Assembly: GCF_900172375.1 (NCBI RefSeq)
Contig: NZ_FWFS01000005.1
Coordinates: 62,001 to 126,000, forward strand
From: Aquimixticola soesokkakensis
GTDB taxonomy: Bacteria > Pseudomonadota > Alphaproteobacteria > Rhodobacterales > Rhodobacteraceae
Length of the DNA: 64,000 nt
Direction of reading: 5' to 3'
Shown: positions 52,897 to 63,937 of the stretch, piece by piece
Layout: each line of letters opens with the position of its first letter
Numbering within the stretch: position 1 is the first letter of the stretch
Notes under the pieces: generated by a model
Database searches by the model: none
Seen by the model: the letters and a program-made list of their open reading frames with translations, nothing else
What the model was told of the DNA's origin: nothing
Position numbers and translations under genes: made by a program

Positions 52897-54371
52897 TAGA
52901 ACCCGTAGATCGCGGCGAATTTTGCTTCGAGGTAGTCCAGAAGCGGGCCTTCGTTGGGCTCGAAGCCGCAGGCACGTTTGATCGTGTCGCGCGGTGTGTA
53001 GAGTCCGCCAAATTGCTGGACTTTTTCGCGTAGCCAGTCGGTGGCAAGGCGCGTATCGCCGCGCTCGAAGGCCGCGTCCAGCCCCCCGACTTCGGCGCGC
53101 ATCGCCTGCATCAGGCAGCCTGCGTAGACATTGCCCAAACTGTAGGTCGGGAAATAGCCAAACAGCCCGACGGGCCAGTGGACATCCTGCAAGCAGCCCT
53201 TTGAGACACGATCCGGCGTGACGCCGAAATCGGCTGCAAAGCGCGTGTTCCACGCTTCGGGCAGATCGGCAACATCCAACCGCCCTGCGATCAGGTCGCG
53301 TTCCAGATCAAAGCGCAGCAACACGTGCAGGTTATATTGCACCTCGTCGGATTCGGTGCGGATGAAACCTTGGGTGACGCGGTTCACGCTGGCGGTAAAG
53401 GCGTCGGGCGAGGACAAATTCAAGGCACCGAATTTTTCCGACATGCGCCGGAACAGATAGCGGGTGAAGGCGGGCGAGCGGCCAATCTGGTTCTCGTAGA
53501 TCCGGCTCTGGCTTTCGTGCACGCCCATGGAGACGCCCGCGCCAAGGGGCGTCAGCGCGAATTCGGGGTCGATGTTTTGCTCGTAACAGGCATGGCCGAC
53601 CTCGTGGATGGTCGAATAGAAACAGTTGAACGGATCGGCCTCGTCGGTGCGGGTGGTGATGCGCACATCCGCGCCCGAGCCCGAGGAAAACGGGTGGACG
53701 GCGCGATCGATCCGCCCCTTGGAGAGGTCGTAGCCAAAGCTGGTGGCCAGATCGGCGGACAATGCCATTTGCGTCTCGGCGGGAAAATGGCCTTGCAGGG
53801 CCAGGGGTTGATCCGCGCCCAGAATGCGATCGCGCAGGGCAACAAGGCGCGGGCGCAGCGCCCCGAACATCGCGTCCAGTTCTGCCGCCGTTGTGCCCGG
53901 TTCGTAATCCTGCAGCAGGGCATCGTAGAGATCGCCCCCCTCGGCCAAGGCCGATGCTTCTTCGCGTTTGAGGCGCAGCACGGTTTCGAAGGTCGGTGCG
54001 AAGGCGTTGTAATCGTCGCTCGCCCGGGCTTGGGCCCAGATCCCCTGGCTGACGGAGGTGACCCGTGCCAGTTCGGCCGCCAGCTTGGCGGGCACTTTGG
54101 TGTTGCGCGCATAGGAGGTGCGGATGTGGCGCAGCTTGGCGCGATCTGCGGGCGGGAGGCGCGCATCGTCGATCCGCTCCAGCCAGTCCCCCAATCTGGG
54201 ATCGGTGCGCCGCGCGTGCAGCACGGTTTCGAGGGCGGCGATTTCCTCGCCGCGCTGATTGGCCGCGCCGCGCGGCATCACCGTTTCCTGATCCCAGCCC
54301 AGCCGGCCTGCGACCTGCGCCAAGGCTTCGGTGTCGTGCTGAAACGCCATCAAATCGTCAAAAGCCGTCAT
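52896..54371 (-). CDS. Metallocarboxypeptidase, family M32 (Taq type)
   Basis: 491 aa from ATG 54371, overlapping the ctaA stop by 4 bp. Mostly helical. The zinc motif HEVGHACYEQN (HExxH) is near residues 259-263, with the third-ligand Glu in MGVHESQSRIYEN. ISSG-like and RTESDEVQYNLHVLLRFDLE motifs complete the M32 pattern. A broad-specificity metal carboxypeptidase of the cytoplasm. The biological link to ctaA upstream is unknown, though the two are translationally coupled. Confidence 0.93.
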   Translation of the reverse strand: MTAFDDLMAFQHDTEALAQVAGRLGWDQETVMPRGAANQRGEEIAALETVLHARRTDPRLGDWLERIDDARLPPADRAKLRHIRTSYARNTKVPAKLAAELARVTSVSQGIWAQARASDDYNAFAPTFETVLRLKREEASALAEGGDLYDALLQDYEPGTTAAELDAMFGALRPRLVALRDRILGADQPLALQGHFPAETQMALSADLATSFGYDLSKGRIDRAVHPFSSGSGADVRITTRTDEADPFNCFYSTIHEVGHACYEQNIDPEFALTPLGAGVSMGVHESQSRIYENQIGRSPAFTRYLFRRMSEKFGALNLSSPDAFTASVNRVTQGFIRTESDEVQYNLHVLLRFDLERDLIAGRLDVADLPEAWNTRFAADFGVTPDRVSKGCLQDVHWPVGLFGYFPTYSLGNVYAGCLMQAMRAEVGGLDAAFERGDTRLATDWLREKVQQFGGLYTPRDTIKRACGFEPNEGPLLDYLEAKFAAIYGF

Positions 54372-55513
54372 TTCACATCTCCGCGAATGGATTGCGCCTG
54401 TGGGTAGGCGGCGGCGAAACGTGCGCGCAGGATCACCACCCAAAGTGCGACGGCTCCGATCTGATGCGCAAGGCCAAGCGCCAGCGGTGCGCCGTGCATC
54501 ACGGTGGCGATGCCTAGCACCACCTGCAACACCAACACGGCCCCCAGCAGCGTGTAGGCGCCAACCGTGGTGCGAATGGCCGATTTGCGCCCTTTGAGGG
54601 TGACGACCACCCCGAAGGCAAACAAGAGATACCCTGCGCAGCGGTGCATGAATTGCACCAAACCGGGGTCCTCGAAGAAATTGCGCCAGAGCGGTGTGAT
54701 CGAGAACGGATCGGGTGGCAGGATCTGCCCCCCCATCAACGGCCAATCGGTAAAGCCGCGTCCTGCATCAATGCCCGCGACCAGGGCGCCCAGCAGGATT
54801 TGCACGAAGGCAAGGTGCAGCAGTCCGGTGGTGATGCCAAACAGTTTGCGATCCCCTGCGCGGCGGGCTTGCAACAGCTGGGTTTGCGAGCGTGACAACA
54901 GGAAAGTGTACCACGCCAGAAAGCCCAGAATGATGAAGGCAAGGCCAAGGTGGGTCGCGAGGCGGTAGGACGCAACATCGGTGCGATCCCCTTCAAGCCC
55001 CGAAGAGACCATCCACCAGCCGATTGCGCCTTGCAAGCCGCCCAAAGCCCCGATCCAGATCAGTTTCTTGTGCCAACCGCTGGGGACTTTGCGCGCGATG
55101 GCAAAGCATGCATAGCCCAAGGCCCAGACCAGTCCGATGACGCGCCCCAATTGGCGGTGCGCCCATTCCCACCAGAAAATCGACTTGAATTGCGACAGGG
55201 TGAAATCGGAATTCTGGATCTGGAATTCCGGCGAGGCCTTGTAGGCGTCGAATTCGGCCTGCCAATCGGCGGCGTTCATCGGCGGCACCGCTCCGGAAAG
55301 CGGTTTCCATTCGGTGATCGACAGGCCGCTGTCGGTCAGCCGTGTCAGCCCACCCACGGCAATCATCGCCATGACCAGCACGAAAATCACGATCAGCCAC
55401 GCGCGAATGCCCCTGCGTGCGCCCGAGGGCTTGTCGATCAAGCCGCCCTGCGCGCGGGGTGCCACTTTTTCGTCGCTGCCGACCTCCTCGAAAATGCTGC
55501 GTTTCGCGCTCAT
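54368..55513 (-). CDS. ctaA: Heme A synthase (COX15/CtaA type)
   Basis: 381 aa from ATG 55513 with AAGGGAT upstream. Eight membrane helices. The conserved His-containing motifs WWEWAHRQLGRVIG, SYRLATHLGLAF, LVQFMHRCAGYLLF and GLAHQIGAVALW supply the four heme-ligand/catalytic histidines of the alphaproteobacterial COX15 family. GLTRLTDSGLSITEW is the family signature. It oxidises heme O to heme A for cytochrome aa3 oxidase. Confidence 0.95.
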   Translation of the reverse strand: MSAKRSIFEEVGSDEKVAPRAQGGLIDKPSGARRGIRAWLIVIFVLVMAMIAVGGLTRLTDSGLSITEWKPLSGAVPPMNAADWQAEFDAYKASPEFQIQNSDFTLSQFKSIFWWEWAHRQLGRVIGLVWALGYACFAIARKVPSGWHKKLIWIGALGGLQGAIGWWMVSSGLEGDRTDVASYRLATHLGLAFIILGFLAWYTFLLSRSQTQLLQARRAGDRKLFGITTGLLHLAFVQILLGALVAGIDAGRGFTDWPLMGGQILPPDPFSITPLWRNFFEDPGLVQFMHRCAGYLLFAFGVVVTLKGRKSAIRTTVGAYTLLGAVLVLQVVLGIATVMHGAPLALGLAHQIGAVALWVVILRARFAAAYPQAQSIRGDVK

Positions 55514-55639
55514 CTGCGATCCCTTCTCTGATCTTGGGCGGACCCTAAATGGCACGGCGCGCGGGGGCAAGCCGTCCTCAATGTCGCAGGCCTGCGCCGC
55601 TGTCGCGCAGCCCGCCTCAGGGCCGCGCGCTGCGCCGGA

Positions 55640-56413
55640 TCACTGTTCGTCGCGCCTGGACTCGCGCGCCGCCTTGCCGCCATATTCCACCCAACGCACC
55701 ATTTGGCGCATCATGCCGTGGAAAATCTGCACATCCGAACGCGTCAATGGCATGCGGCTCCACAGGTTGCGCAGGTTCAACTTCATGCCCTCCGCCTTGG
55801 CGTCAGGGAAAAAGAACCCCGCACGGTCCAACGCCTCTTCGTAGTGATCGGCGAGCTTTTCAACCTCATGGTGCCCTGCCCACTCGGTTTTGGCCAGTTC
55901 TACCACCTCGGGCACGACCTGCGTGGTTTGCCGCCGCCACTCATAGGCGACCAGCAGCACGCATTGCGCCAGATTGAGCGAAGCAAAATCGGGATTCACG
56001 GGGACGGAAATGATCGCATTGGCCTCGGCCACGTCCTCGTTTTCCAACCCCGCGCGCTCGGGCCCGAACATGACGGCGACCTTCTTGCCCTCGGCCTGCA
56101 AGGCGCGCGCATGCGCCATCGCCCGCTCGGGGCTCATGACGGGCTTGGTCAGCCCGCGTGCCCGCGCCGTGGTGGCAAAAACATAGTCGCAATCGGCAAG
56201 AGAGGCGCGCACGGTGTCATAGTGCCCCGCCTCGTCCAGCAGCCGCCCCGCGCCCGAGGCAAGTGCCACCGCCCGCTCGTTGGGCCAACCGTCGCGCGGG
56301 GCCACGACCCGCATCCGGTCAAGCCCGAAATTCCACATCGCCCGCGCCGCGCCACCGATATTCTCACCCATTTGCGGGCGTACAAGGACAAAGGCGGGGG
56401 TCGGTCCGGTCAT
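55640..56413 (-). CDS. trmJ: tRNA/rRNA methyltransferase of the TrmJ (SpoU) family
   Basis: 257 aa. SPOUT knot motifs: VLVRPQMGENIGGAARAMWNFGL (motif 1, Asn/Arg), MFGPERAGLENEDV (motif 2) and ISVPVNPDFASLNLAQCVLLVAYE (motif 3). The C-terminal helical extension (KLADHYEEALDRAGFFFPDAKAEGM) is that of TrmJ, which 2'-O-methylates position 32 of tRNAs. Monocistronic. Confidence 0.9.
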   Translation of the reverse strand: MTGPTPAFVLVRPQMGENIGGAARAMWNFGLDRMRVVAPRDGWPNERAVALASGAGRLLDEAGHYDTVRASLADCDYVFATTARARGLTKPVMSPERAMAHARALQAEGKKVAVMFGPERAGLENEDVAEANAIISVPVNPDFASLNLAQCVLLVAYEWRRQTTQVVPEVVELAKTEWAGHHEVEKLADHYEEALDRAGFFFPDAKAEGMKLNLRNLWSRMPLTRSDVQIFHGMMRQMVRWVEYGGKAARESRRDEQ

Positions 56414-56577
56414 CGGAAAATCCTGTCAGGGCTGAAAAAGGCTGCGTGCGGGCAATACTGCGCAAAGCCTCCTGTGGCAAGGGCGCGCAGGCGCTGACAG
56501 CCCCGCGCGTTGACACCCTTCCGCCCAAAAGCGAAACCCGCTATAGGGGGCGTCAAACCCGAGTTCAGGATACCCCC

Positions 56578-57237
56578 ATGGCCACGACCTCCGATACCCC
56601 CGAAAAAGAAACCCCCCAGATCTACCTCGTGACACCGGCGAGTTTCGACCTCGACAGCTTTCCGGCCGCTCTGGCGGCCGTTCTGGATGCCAATGAGGTC
56701 GCCTGCCTGCGCCTTGCCCTGGCCAGCAAGGACGAAGACGATGTGGCGCGCGCCGCTGATGCCTTGCGCGAAATCTGCCATGCGCGCGATGTGGCCATCG
56801 TGATCGAAGCCCATGTGCAACTGGTCGAACGGCTGGGGCTCGACGGCGTCCATCTTGCGACAGGCTCGCGCTCGGTACGCAATGTGCGCAAGGAACTGGG
56901 CGCGGATGCCATCGTGGGCTGCTATTGCGCCGCCTCGCGCCATGACGGCATGACAGCGGCTGAAATCGGCGCGGATTACGTCAGTTTTGGGCCCGTGGGC
57001 GAAAGTGGCCTTGGCGACGGGACGCGCGCCGAGGATGACCTGTTCCAATGGTGGTCGGATGTGATCGAAGTCCCCGTGGTCGCCGAAGGCGCGCTGACCC
57101 TTGCAGATATCACCCGCCTCACCCCGATCACCGATTTCTTTGCGATCGGCGATGAAATCTGGAAATCCGACAGCCCCGCGCAAGCCTTGGCCGACATCAT
57201 CGCCACCATCAACGCGGCAATGCCAACCACCGCCTGA
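56578..57237 (+). CDS. Thiamine-phosphate synthase-like protein (TMP-TENI family)
   Basis: 219 aa from ATG 56578. TIM-barrel of the ThiE/TenI family: ACLRLALASKDEDDVARAADALREIC, VAIVIEAHVQLVERLGLDGVHL, GCYCAASRHDGMTAAEIGADYVSFGPV and PVVAEGALTLADI. The usual ThiE DR/ND motif at the second strand is degenerate (VIEAHVQL in place of INDR), so true thiamine-phosphate synthase activity is uncertain; it may be a TenI-type or divergent paralogue. It stands alone. Confidence 0.75.
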   Translation: MATTSDTPEKETPQIYLVTPASFDLDSFPAALAAVLDANEVACLRLALASKDEDDVARAADALREICHARDVAIVIEAHVQLVERLGLDGVHLATGSRSVRNVRKELGADAIVGCYCAASRHDGMTAAEIGADYVSFGPVGESGLGDGTRAEDDLFQWWSDVIEVPVVAEGALTLADITRLTPITDFFAIGDEIWKSDSPAQALADIIATINAAMPTTA

Positions 57238-57255
57238 CCCTGCCTGACACCGCCC

Positions 57256-57300
57256 CGACAAAGCCCGCTGTCTCAAAACCCGACAGGACGGGCTTTGTCG
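57256..57300. terminator. Long bidirectional hairpin after the thiE-like gene
   Basis: CGACAAAGCCCG (57256-57267) pairs perfectly with CGGGCTTTGTCG (57289-57300), with an inner CTGTC/GACAG stem. There is little T-tract, but the stem is very stable. It probably ends both converging transcripts. Confidence 0.75.
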
Positions 57301-57383
57301 CTTCTGGGTCGCTTCCGGCCCGCCTTGGTTTCTTTCGGATAAAAATACCCAGATCCCGAGGCCTCACGCCGCGCTTCCCGTGG

Positions 57384-58208
57384 TCAAAGGCGATCGGGCA
57401 AGCCGGCGCGCACCGCCTCTTCGCAGACCTGCGTCAACCGCTTGCGATCCGCAAATTGCGACACTTTGAGCGCAGGGTGGTACACGACCTCGACGCTGCC
57501 CTGTGGTCGCGCCGCCAGCACCTTGAGCGCCGAAGGTCCGAACGCCATATCGCCCCACCAGCCATAAAACCGTGCAGGCTGACCCTCGGGCGCACGATAG
57601 ACGACCGAACAGGGCTGCACCCAGACGGTTTCGCGCAGTTCCGGCGTAAAGAATGCCGCGAAAAGCGTTGATTTAAATGGTAAAACCCGCAGACTGTCGG
57701 TCGAAGTACCTTCGGGAAAAAACAACAGTTTATGACCGCTGCGCAGGCGGTCCTCGAAGATCTGTTTTTGTGCGGCGGCCTCGCGGCGGTCACGGTTGAT
57801 GAACACCGTCCCGGTGGCTTTGGCCAGCGTCCCGATGCCCGCCCAACCCGAGACTTCCGCCTTGGACACAAAGAACAGCCGATGCGTCGCATTGAGCACC
57901 AGAATGTCAAGCCAGCTCGAATGATTGGCCACAATCGCGCCGCGCTGCGCCATCGCCCGCCCCGTAACCGTCAGTTTCAATCCCAAAACCAGCAGCGCGA
58001 AGCGACAGACAACATAGGGAAAAATACTGCTGACAGGGCGTTTGTCGCCGACCAGCAGCCGCTCGACCCCGCGGCAGACCAACAGCAATATCAGGCACAG
58101 CAGGATGAACAGCACAATCGGCACGGCGCGCAGTACCACAAGCCCCCAATCGCGCTTGCGCAAGACGACCGGATCGGGGGGTGTATCGGCCTCCCAAAGC
58201 GGTATCAT
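57384..58208 (-). CDS. olsA: 1-acyl-sn-glycerol-3-phosphate acyltransferase, probable OlsA
   Basis: 274 aa from ATG 58208. An N-terminal membrane helix (about 24-46) is followed by a PlsC domain with the catalytic NHSSWLD (His96, Asp101) and FPEGTST (164-170). It follows olsB with a 4-bp overlap, so it most likely O-acylates lyso-ornithine lipid; such enzymes can also make phosphatidic acid. The upstream frame extension to 58364 is the antisense-free end of olsB read out of frame and is not used. Confidence 0.88.
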   Translation of the reverse strand: MIPLWEADTPPDPVVLRKRDWGLVVLRAVPIVLFILLCLILLLVCRGVERLLVGDKRPVSSIFPYVVCRFALLVLGLKLTVTGRAMAQRGAIVANHSSWLDILVLNATHRLFFVSKAEVSGWAGIGTLAKATGTVFINRDRREAAAQKQIFEDRLRSGHKLLFFPEGTSTDSLRVLPFKSTLFAAFFTPELRETVWVQPCSVVYRAPEGQPARFYGWWGDMAFGPSALKVLAARPQGSVEVVYHPALKVSQFADRKRLTQVCEEAVRAGLPDRL

Positions 58209-59071
58209 TGCGCCGCTGTCCCCGTGCGCGGCCCCTTTTGGGGCCCCTCTTCTGGCGCCTTTTCTGGCCCCTTTAGCGTGCTGCGCCCCGTGCCGTTCTC
58301 CGTGCCGCGCATGTAGATATTGCGCTGGCGCTCTGACAGTTTTTGCGTGTCCATCACCAGACACACATCAATTGTTTTAAAGGCTTCATCGACAAAGGCC
58401 CCCTCGCCAACACAGCCGCCAAGGCGCAGATAGGCCTTGATCAGCGACGGCACGTTCAGCATCGCGCGGCGGCGGTCGATTTGCGCCTCGGGCATCAAGT
58501 TCATGCTGTGGAAATGCCCCGGCTGGGTGCGCACGCGCAGCTCGGCGGGCGCAAGATGGCGGTGATGCAGCAGCGACAGCGGCTCGGCCAAAGCCTGCAC
58601 ATCCGTGCCAAAAAACGAGGCCGCGCCAAAGAGCACGTCGATATTTTCTTCCACGACATAGGCCGCGAGCGCGTTCCAGAGATGAAACATCGCCATGCCA
58701 CCGCGATAATCGGGCAACAGGCAGGAACGGCCCAGTTCCAACAGCCGCCGCCCGGAGGTTTTCAAAGCGGTCAGGTCGAATTCGTCCTCGGAATAGAACC
58801 GCCCCGCCACTTTGGCGCGCTCGTCCGACAGCACCCTGTAAACGCCCACGATCTGTTCGCGCACGGCGCCGGAGCGCGTCCTGTCGATCAGCAGAAGATG
58901 CTCGAAATAGGGGTCGAAATCATCGCGCTCCAATTGGGCCACGTGATCGACAAGCACCCCGTCGGCCCCGAGTTCCTCGACAAACACCCGATACCGCAAA
59001 TGCTGCGCGGCTTCGAGATCGGCCGCGTCACGGGCAAAACGGGTTTCGAACTGGGGATCTGGCGGTATCAT
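58205..59071 (-). CDS. olsB: Ornithine N-acyltransferase OlsB
   Basis: 288 aa GNAT-like acyltransferase (PF13444). LRYRVFVEELGADG, RVLSDERAKVAGRFYSEDEFDL, LELGRSCLLPDYRGG and LFGAASFFGTD are signatures of OlsB, which transfers a 3-hydroxyacyl chain from ACP to ornithine. The olsB-olsA pair makes ornithine lipids, phosphorus-free membrane lipids. The last ~35 residues are a low-complexity Gly/Pro/Lys/Glu tail (TLKGPEKAPEEGPQKGP) not expected in the family, probably grown by repeat expansion. Confidence 0.92.
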   Translation of the reverse strand: MIPPDPQFETRFARDAADLEAAQHLRYRVFVEELGADGVLVDHVAQLERDDFDPYFEHLLLIDRTRSGAVREQIVGVYRVLSDERAKVAGRFYSEDEFDLTALKTSGRRLLELGRSCLLPDYRGGMAMFHLWNALAAYVVEENIDVLFGAASFFGTDVQALAEPLSLLHHRHLAPAELRVRTQPGHFHSMNLMPEAQIDRRRAMLNVPSLIKAYLRLGGCVGEGAFVDEAFKTIDVCLVMDTQKLSERQRNIYMRGTENGTGRSTLKGPEKAPEEGPQKGPRTGTAAQ

Positions 59072-59240
59072 CGGGCCTGTCGCATGGTTTCAGGTGCGCG
59101 GGTTCTACGCGCCCCGCTGGCGCTTTGCAACTGTACGCGGTGGGAAGGCCGCGCCCGCGCCGCGCCCAAATCGCCCGACAGTTGCAAAAGGGGATGAAAA
59201 TTGCCACTGTAGCGCGACCACGAACGTCCAGCGCGACGTT

Positions 59241-59420
59241 TCAGCCGAACACCGGAAGCACCATGACCCGACTGCTGTCAATCACGACCTTGCCTTCCTC
59301 TTCAAACATCACGGTCAACTTGCCGTTGATGTTGGATTGGACCTGCCCGATGCCCCAGTCGGGGCGTTCGGGGTGGCGGACAATCTGTCCGGGCTCCAGC
59401 ATTGCGTTGAGATCTTCCAT
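59241..59420 (-). CDS. DUF3553 protein
   Basis: 59 aa from ATG 59420; ATG 59450 would add ten residues. MLEPGQIVRHPERPDWGIGQVQSNINGKLTVMF matches the DUF3553 fold seen in many Rhodobacterales, an SH3-like small protein related to the UvrD/PcrA C-terminal tail. Function not established. It is divergent from chpT. Confidence 0.8.
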   Translation of the reverse strand: MEDLNAMLEPGQIVRHPERPDWGIGQVQSNINGKLTVMFEEEGKVVIDSSRVMVLPVFG

Positions 59421-59480
59421 GTCTTTGCTTTCACACCCATAATGCGTCATGCGCCGTTGTAAGGCGCGCCTGATTGCCCG

Positions 59481-59513
59481 CCCGAAACGACCCCGACACG
59501 CCCCCGAAACGCC
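59481..59513. repeat. Three-copy 11-bp tandem repeat upstream of chpT
   Basis: CCCGAAACGAC, CCCGACACGCC and CCCGAAACGCC, consecutive at 59481-59513, 26 bp before the chpT start. Confidence 0.65.
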
Positions 59514-59539
59514 CCCAACTGCCCTGAGAAAGGCTGCCA

Positions 59540-60157
59540 ATGACCGAGACCAACCTGTCCTCTCACCAGCTTGCCCGCGATCTTGCGGCGCTCATCGGGT
59601 CGCGCATTTGTCATGACCTGATATCGCCCGTGGGCGCAATCGCCAATGGCGTCGAATTACTGGCGATGGCGGGCACCTCCGTGGGGCCTGAAATCAGCCT
59701 TATCTCGGAAAGCGTGGACAATGCAAACGCGCGGGTAAAGTTCTTTCGTGTGGCCTTTGGCGCGGCAAGCCCCGGGCAAACGACGGGGCGCAGCGAAATG
59801 GTGGCCATTCTCAAGGCGCTGGACGGCGGGCGCATGAGCTACGCCTGGGAGGTCGAGGGCGACCACCTGCGCGCCGAGGTCAAGCTGGCGACCCTGTTGA
59901 TCCTTTGCGCCGAAACCGCACTGCCGCGTGGTGGGCACATCCGCGTCACGCACAGCGCCAGCCAGTGGCATATCGTGGCTACGGCGGATAAAATGAACGT
60001 CGATGCGGCCCTGTTCGACCGTCTGGCCGCGGTCAGCCTGCCCGACGGCCTGCGCGCCAATGACATCCAGTTCCTGCTCGCCCCGCTGCAAGCCGAAGTG
60101 CTGTCGCGCCACATCCGCGTCAGCGCAAGCGCGACTGAACTGAGCTTGAGTTTCTGA
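59540..60157 (+). CDS. chpT: Histidine phosphotransferase ChpT
   Basis: 205 aa. The dimerisation/histidine helix ALIGSRICHDLISPVGAIANGVELL contains the phospho-accepting His25, and a degenerate ATPase-like domain follows. ChpT passes phosphate from CckA to CtrA and CpdR; in Rhodobacterales this pathway controls motility, gene-transfer agent and exoprotein functions. Putative CtrA boxes occur elsewhere in the window (10118, 22208). Confidence 0.93.
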   Translation: MTETNLSSHQLARDLAALIGSRICHDLISPVGAIANGVELLAMAGTSVGPEISLISESVDNANARVKFFRVAFGAASPGQTTGRSEMVAILKALDGGRMSYAWEVEGDHLRAEVKLATLLILCAETALPRGGHIRVTHSASQWHIVATADKMNVDAALFDRLAAVSLPDGLRANDIQFLLAPLQAEVLSRHIRVSASATELSLSF

Positions 60158-60164
60158 ACGCCGC

Positions 60165-60200
60165 CCTGTTTGCTTAAAAAAACCTGTTTGCGTCAAAAAA
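60165..60200. repeat. 18-bp tandem repeat after chpT
   Basis: CCTGTTTGCTTAAAAAAA (60165-60182) and CCTGTTTGCGTCAAAAAA (60183-60200), starting 7 bp after the chpT stop. The second A-run doubles as the T-tract of the proA terminator on the other strand. Confidence 0.75.
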
Positions 60201-60229
60201 ACGGCGCGCGCCCGACAGGACGCGCGCCG
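60194..60229 (-). terminator. Terminator of the obgE-proB-proA operon
   Basis: On the minus strand CGGCGCGCG-N10-CGCGCGCCG (9-bp stem) is followed by seven T. It lies 36 bp after the proA stop. Confidence 0.9.
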
Positions 60230-60264
60230 GATCGAAACTTTGCCCGGATCGGGTCCCCCGCGCC

Positions 60265-61530
60265 TTAGCTGCGCACTGCCCCGTCCGAGGTCACGAGATA
60301 TTTGAACGAGGTCAGCTGTTCAGCGCCCACCGGACCGCGCGCGTGCATCTTGCCCGTGGCAATGCCGATTTCGCCGCCCATGCCGAATTCGCCGCCATCG
60401 GCAAATTGCGTTGAGGAATTGCGCATCAAAATCGCACTGTCGATGCGCTGGAAGAAGGTGGCCGCTGCCGCGTCATCCTCGGTCACGATCGCATCGGTAT
60501 GACTGGACGAATAGCGCTGGATATGGGCGATGGCGGCGTCCAGATCGTCCACCACTTTCGCCGCGCAGATGCTGTCGAGGTACTCATGCCCCCAATCGGC
60601 CTCTGTGGCAGGTGTGGTGCCGTCGATCACGCCCAAGGTCGCATCGGTGCGCACATCGACCCCTTTGTCGAGCAGAGCCTGCACCAGATCGCGCCCCAGC
60701 GTGTCCGCCAGATCGCGGTGCACCAAAAGACACTCCATCGCGCCGCAAATCCCCGTGCGGCGGGTTTTCGCGTTCACCACGATGCGCAGCGCCTTGTCAA
60801 AATCGGCCGCCTTGTCGATGTAGATATGCACGATCCCCTCAAGATGGGCAAAGACCGGCACGCGGGCTTCGCGTTGTACCAGCCCCACCAATCCCTTGCC
60901 GCCGCGGGGCACGATGACGTCGATAGACTCGACCATGGTCAGCATTTCCTGCACTGCCGCGCGGTCGCGGGTCGGCACCAGCTGGATCGCATCCTCGGGC
61001 AGACCGACAGCCTTCAGCCCGGCGACCAGACAGGCATGGATCGCACCGGAGGAATGGAAACTTTCCGAGCCGCCGCGCAGGATCACCGCATTGCCTGCTT
61101 TGAGGCACAGCGCCCCCGCATCTGCCGTCACATTGGGGCGCGATTCGTAGATCACCCCGATCACGCCCAGCGGCGTGCGCACGCGCTGGATGTGCAGCCC
61201 GTTGGGGCGGTCCCATTCGCTCATGACATGGCCGACAGGATCGTCCTGCGCCGCCACGTCGCGCAAAGCGGCGACGATGCTTGCGATACGGGCCTCGTCG
61301 AGCAAAAGACGATCCAGCATCGCAGGCGTCAGCCCTTTTTCACGCCCGAACGCCATGTCTTTGGCATTGGCGGCCATGATGTCGTCGCGCCGTGCCCAGA
61401 CCGTGTCGGCGGCGGTTTCAAGCGCTTTGGTTTTGACCTCGGGCGCGGCGAAGGCCAGCGTCGCACTGGCGGCTTTGGCGCGTGTCCCGATGGCTTTCAT
61501 CAAGCCTGCGATGTCATCCATGTCTTTCAT
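60265..61530 (-). CDS. proA: Glutamate-5-semialdehyde dehydrogenase
   Basis: 421 aa from ATG 61530 with GGAGG at the right spacing. Aldehyde-dehydrogenase fold of ProA with [37 protein letters not shown] and the nucleophilic Cys in [15 protein letters not shown]. It reduces glutamyl 5-phosphate to the semialdehyde in proline synthesis. It follows proB by 65 bp in one operon. Confidence 0.97.
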   Translation of the reverse strand: MKDMDDIAGLMKAIGTRAKAASATLAFAAPEVKTKALETAADTVWARRDDIMAANAKDMAFGREKGLTPAMLDRLLLDEARIASIVAALRDVAAQDDPVGHVMSEWDRPNGLHIQRVRTPLGVIGVIYESRPNVTADAGALCLKAGNAVILRGGSESFHSSGAIHACLVAGLKAVGLPEDAIQLVPTRDRAAVQEMLTMVESIDVIVPRGGKGLVGLVQREARVPVFAHLEGIVHIYIDKAADFDKALRIVVNAKTRRTGICGAMECLLVHRDLADTLGRDLVQALLDKGVDVRTDATLGVIDGTTPATEADWGHEYLDSICAAKVVDDLDAAIAHIQRYSSSHTDAIVTEDDAAAATFFQRIDSAILMRNSSTQFADGGEFGMGGEIGIATGKMHARGPVGAEQLTSFKYLVTSDGAVRS

Positions 61531-61595
61531 GTCGACCTCCGGTTGTCTCTTTTACAAACTGTCAGGTAAGCAACTTTGGACGTTTTTCCAACGGC

Positions 61596-63817
<2,222 letters not shown>

Positions 63818-63915
63818 TTATGTCCTTTTCAGAGCCTGAGCCATACCGCGCGCGCGCATGAAACTCAATGAGGCTTTACGAGCGCCCGCCAGACAGCTCT
63901 AAAAAGGAAACCGTG

Positions 63916-63929
63916 GCGGGCTGACCCGC
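63916..63929 (-). terminator. Weak stem-loop after the truncated gene
   Basis: GCGGG-TCAG-CCCGC (5 bp, GC only) followed on the minus strand by CACGGTTTCCTTTTT, between the partial gene and obgE. Weak terminator or attenuator. Confidence 0.4.
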
Positions 63930-63937
63930 GCGCCGGA

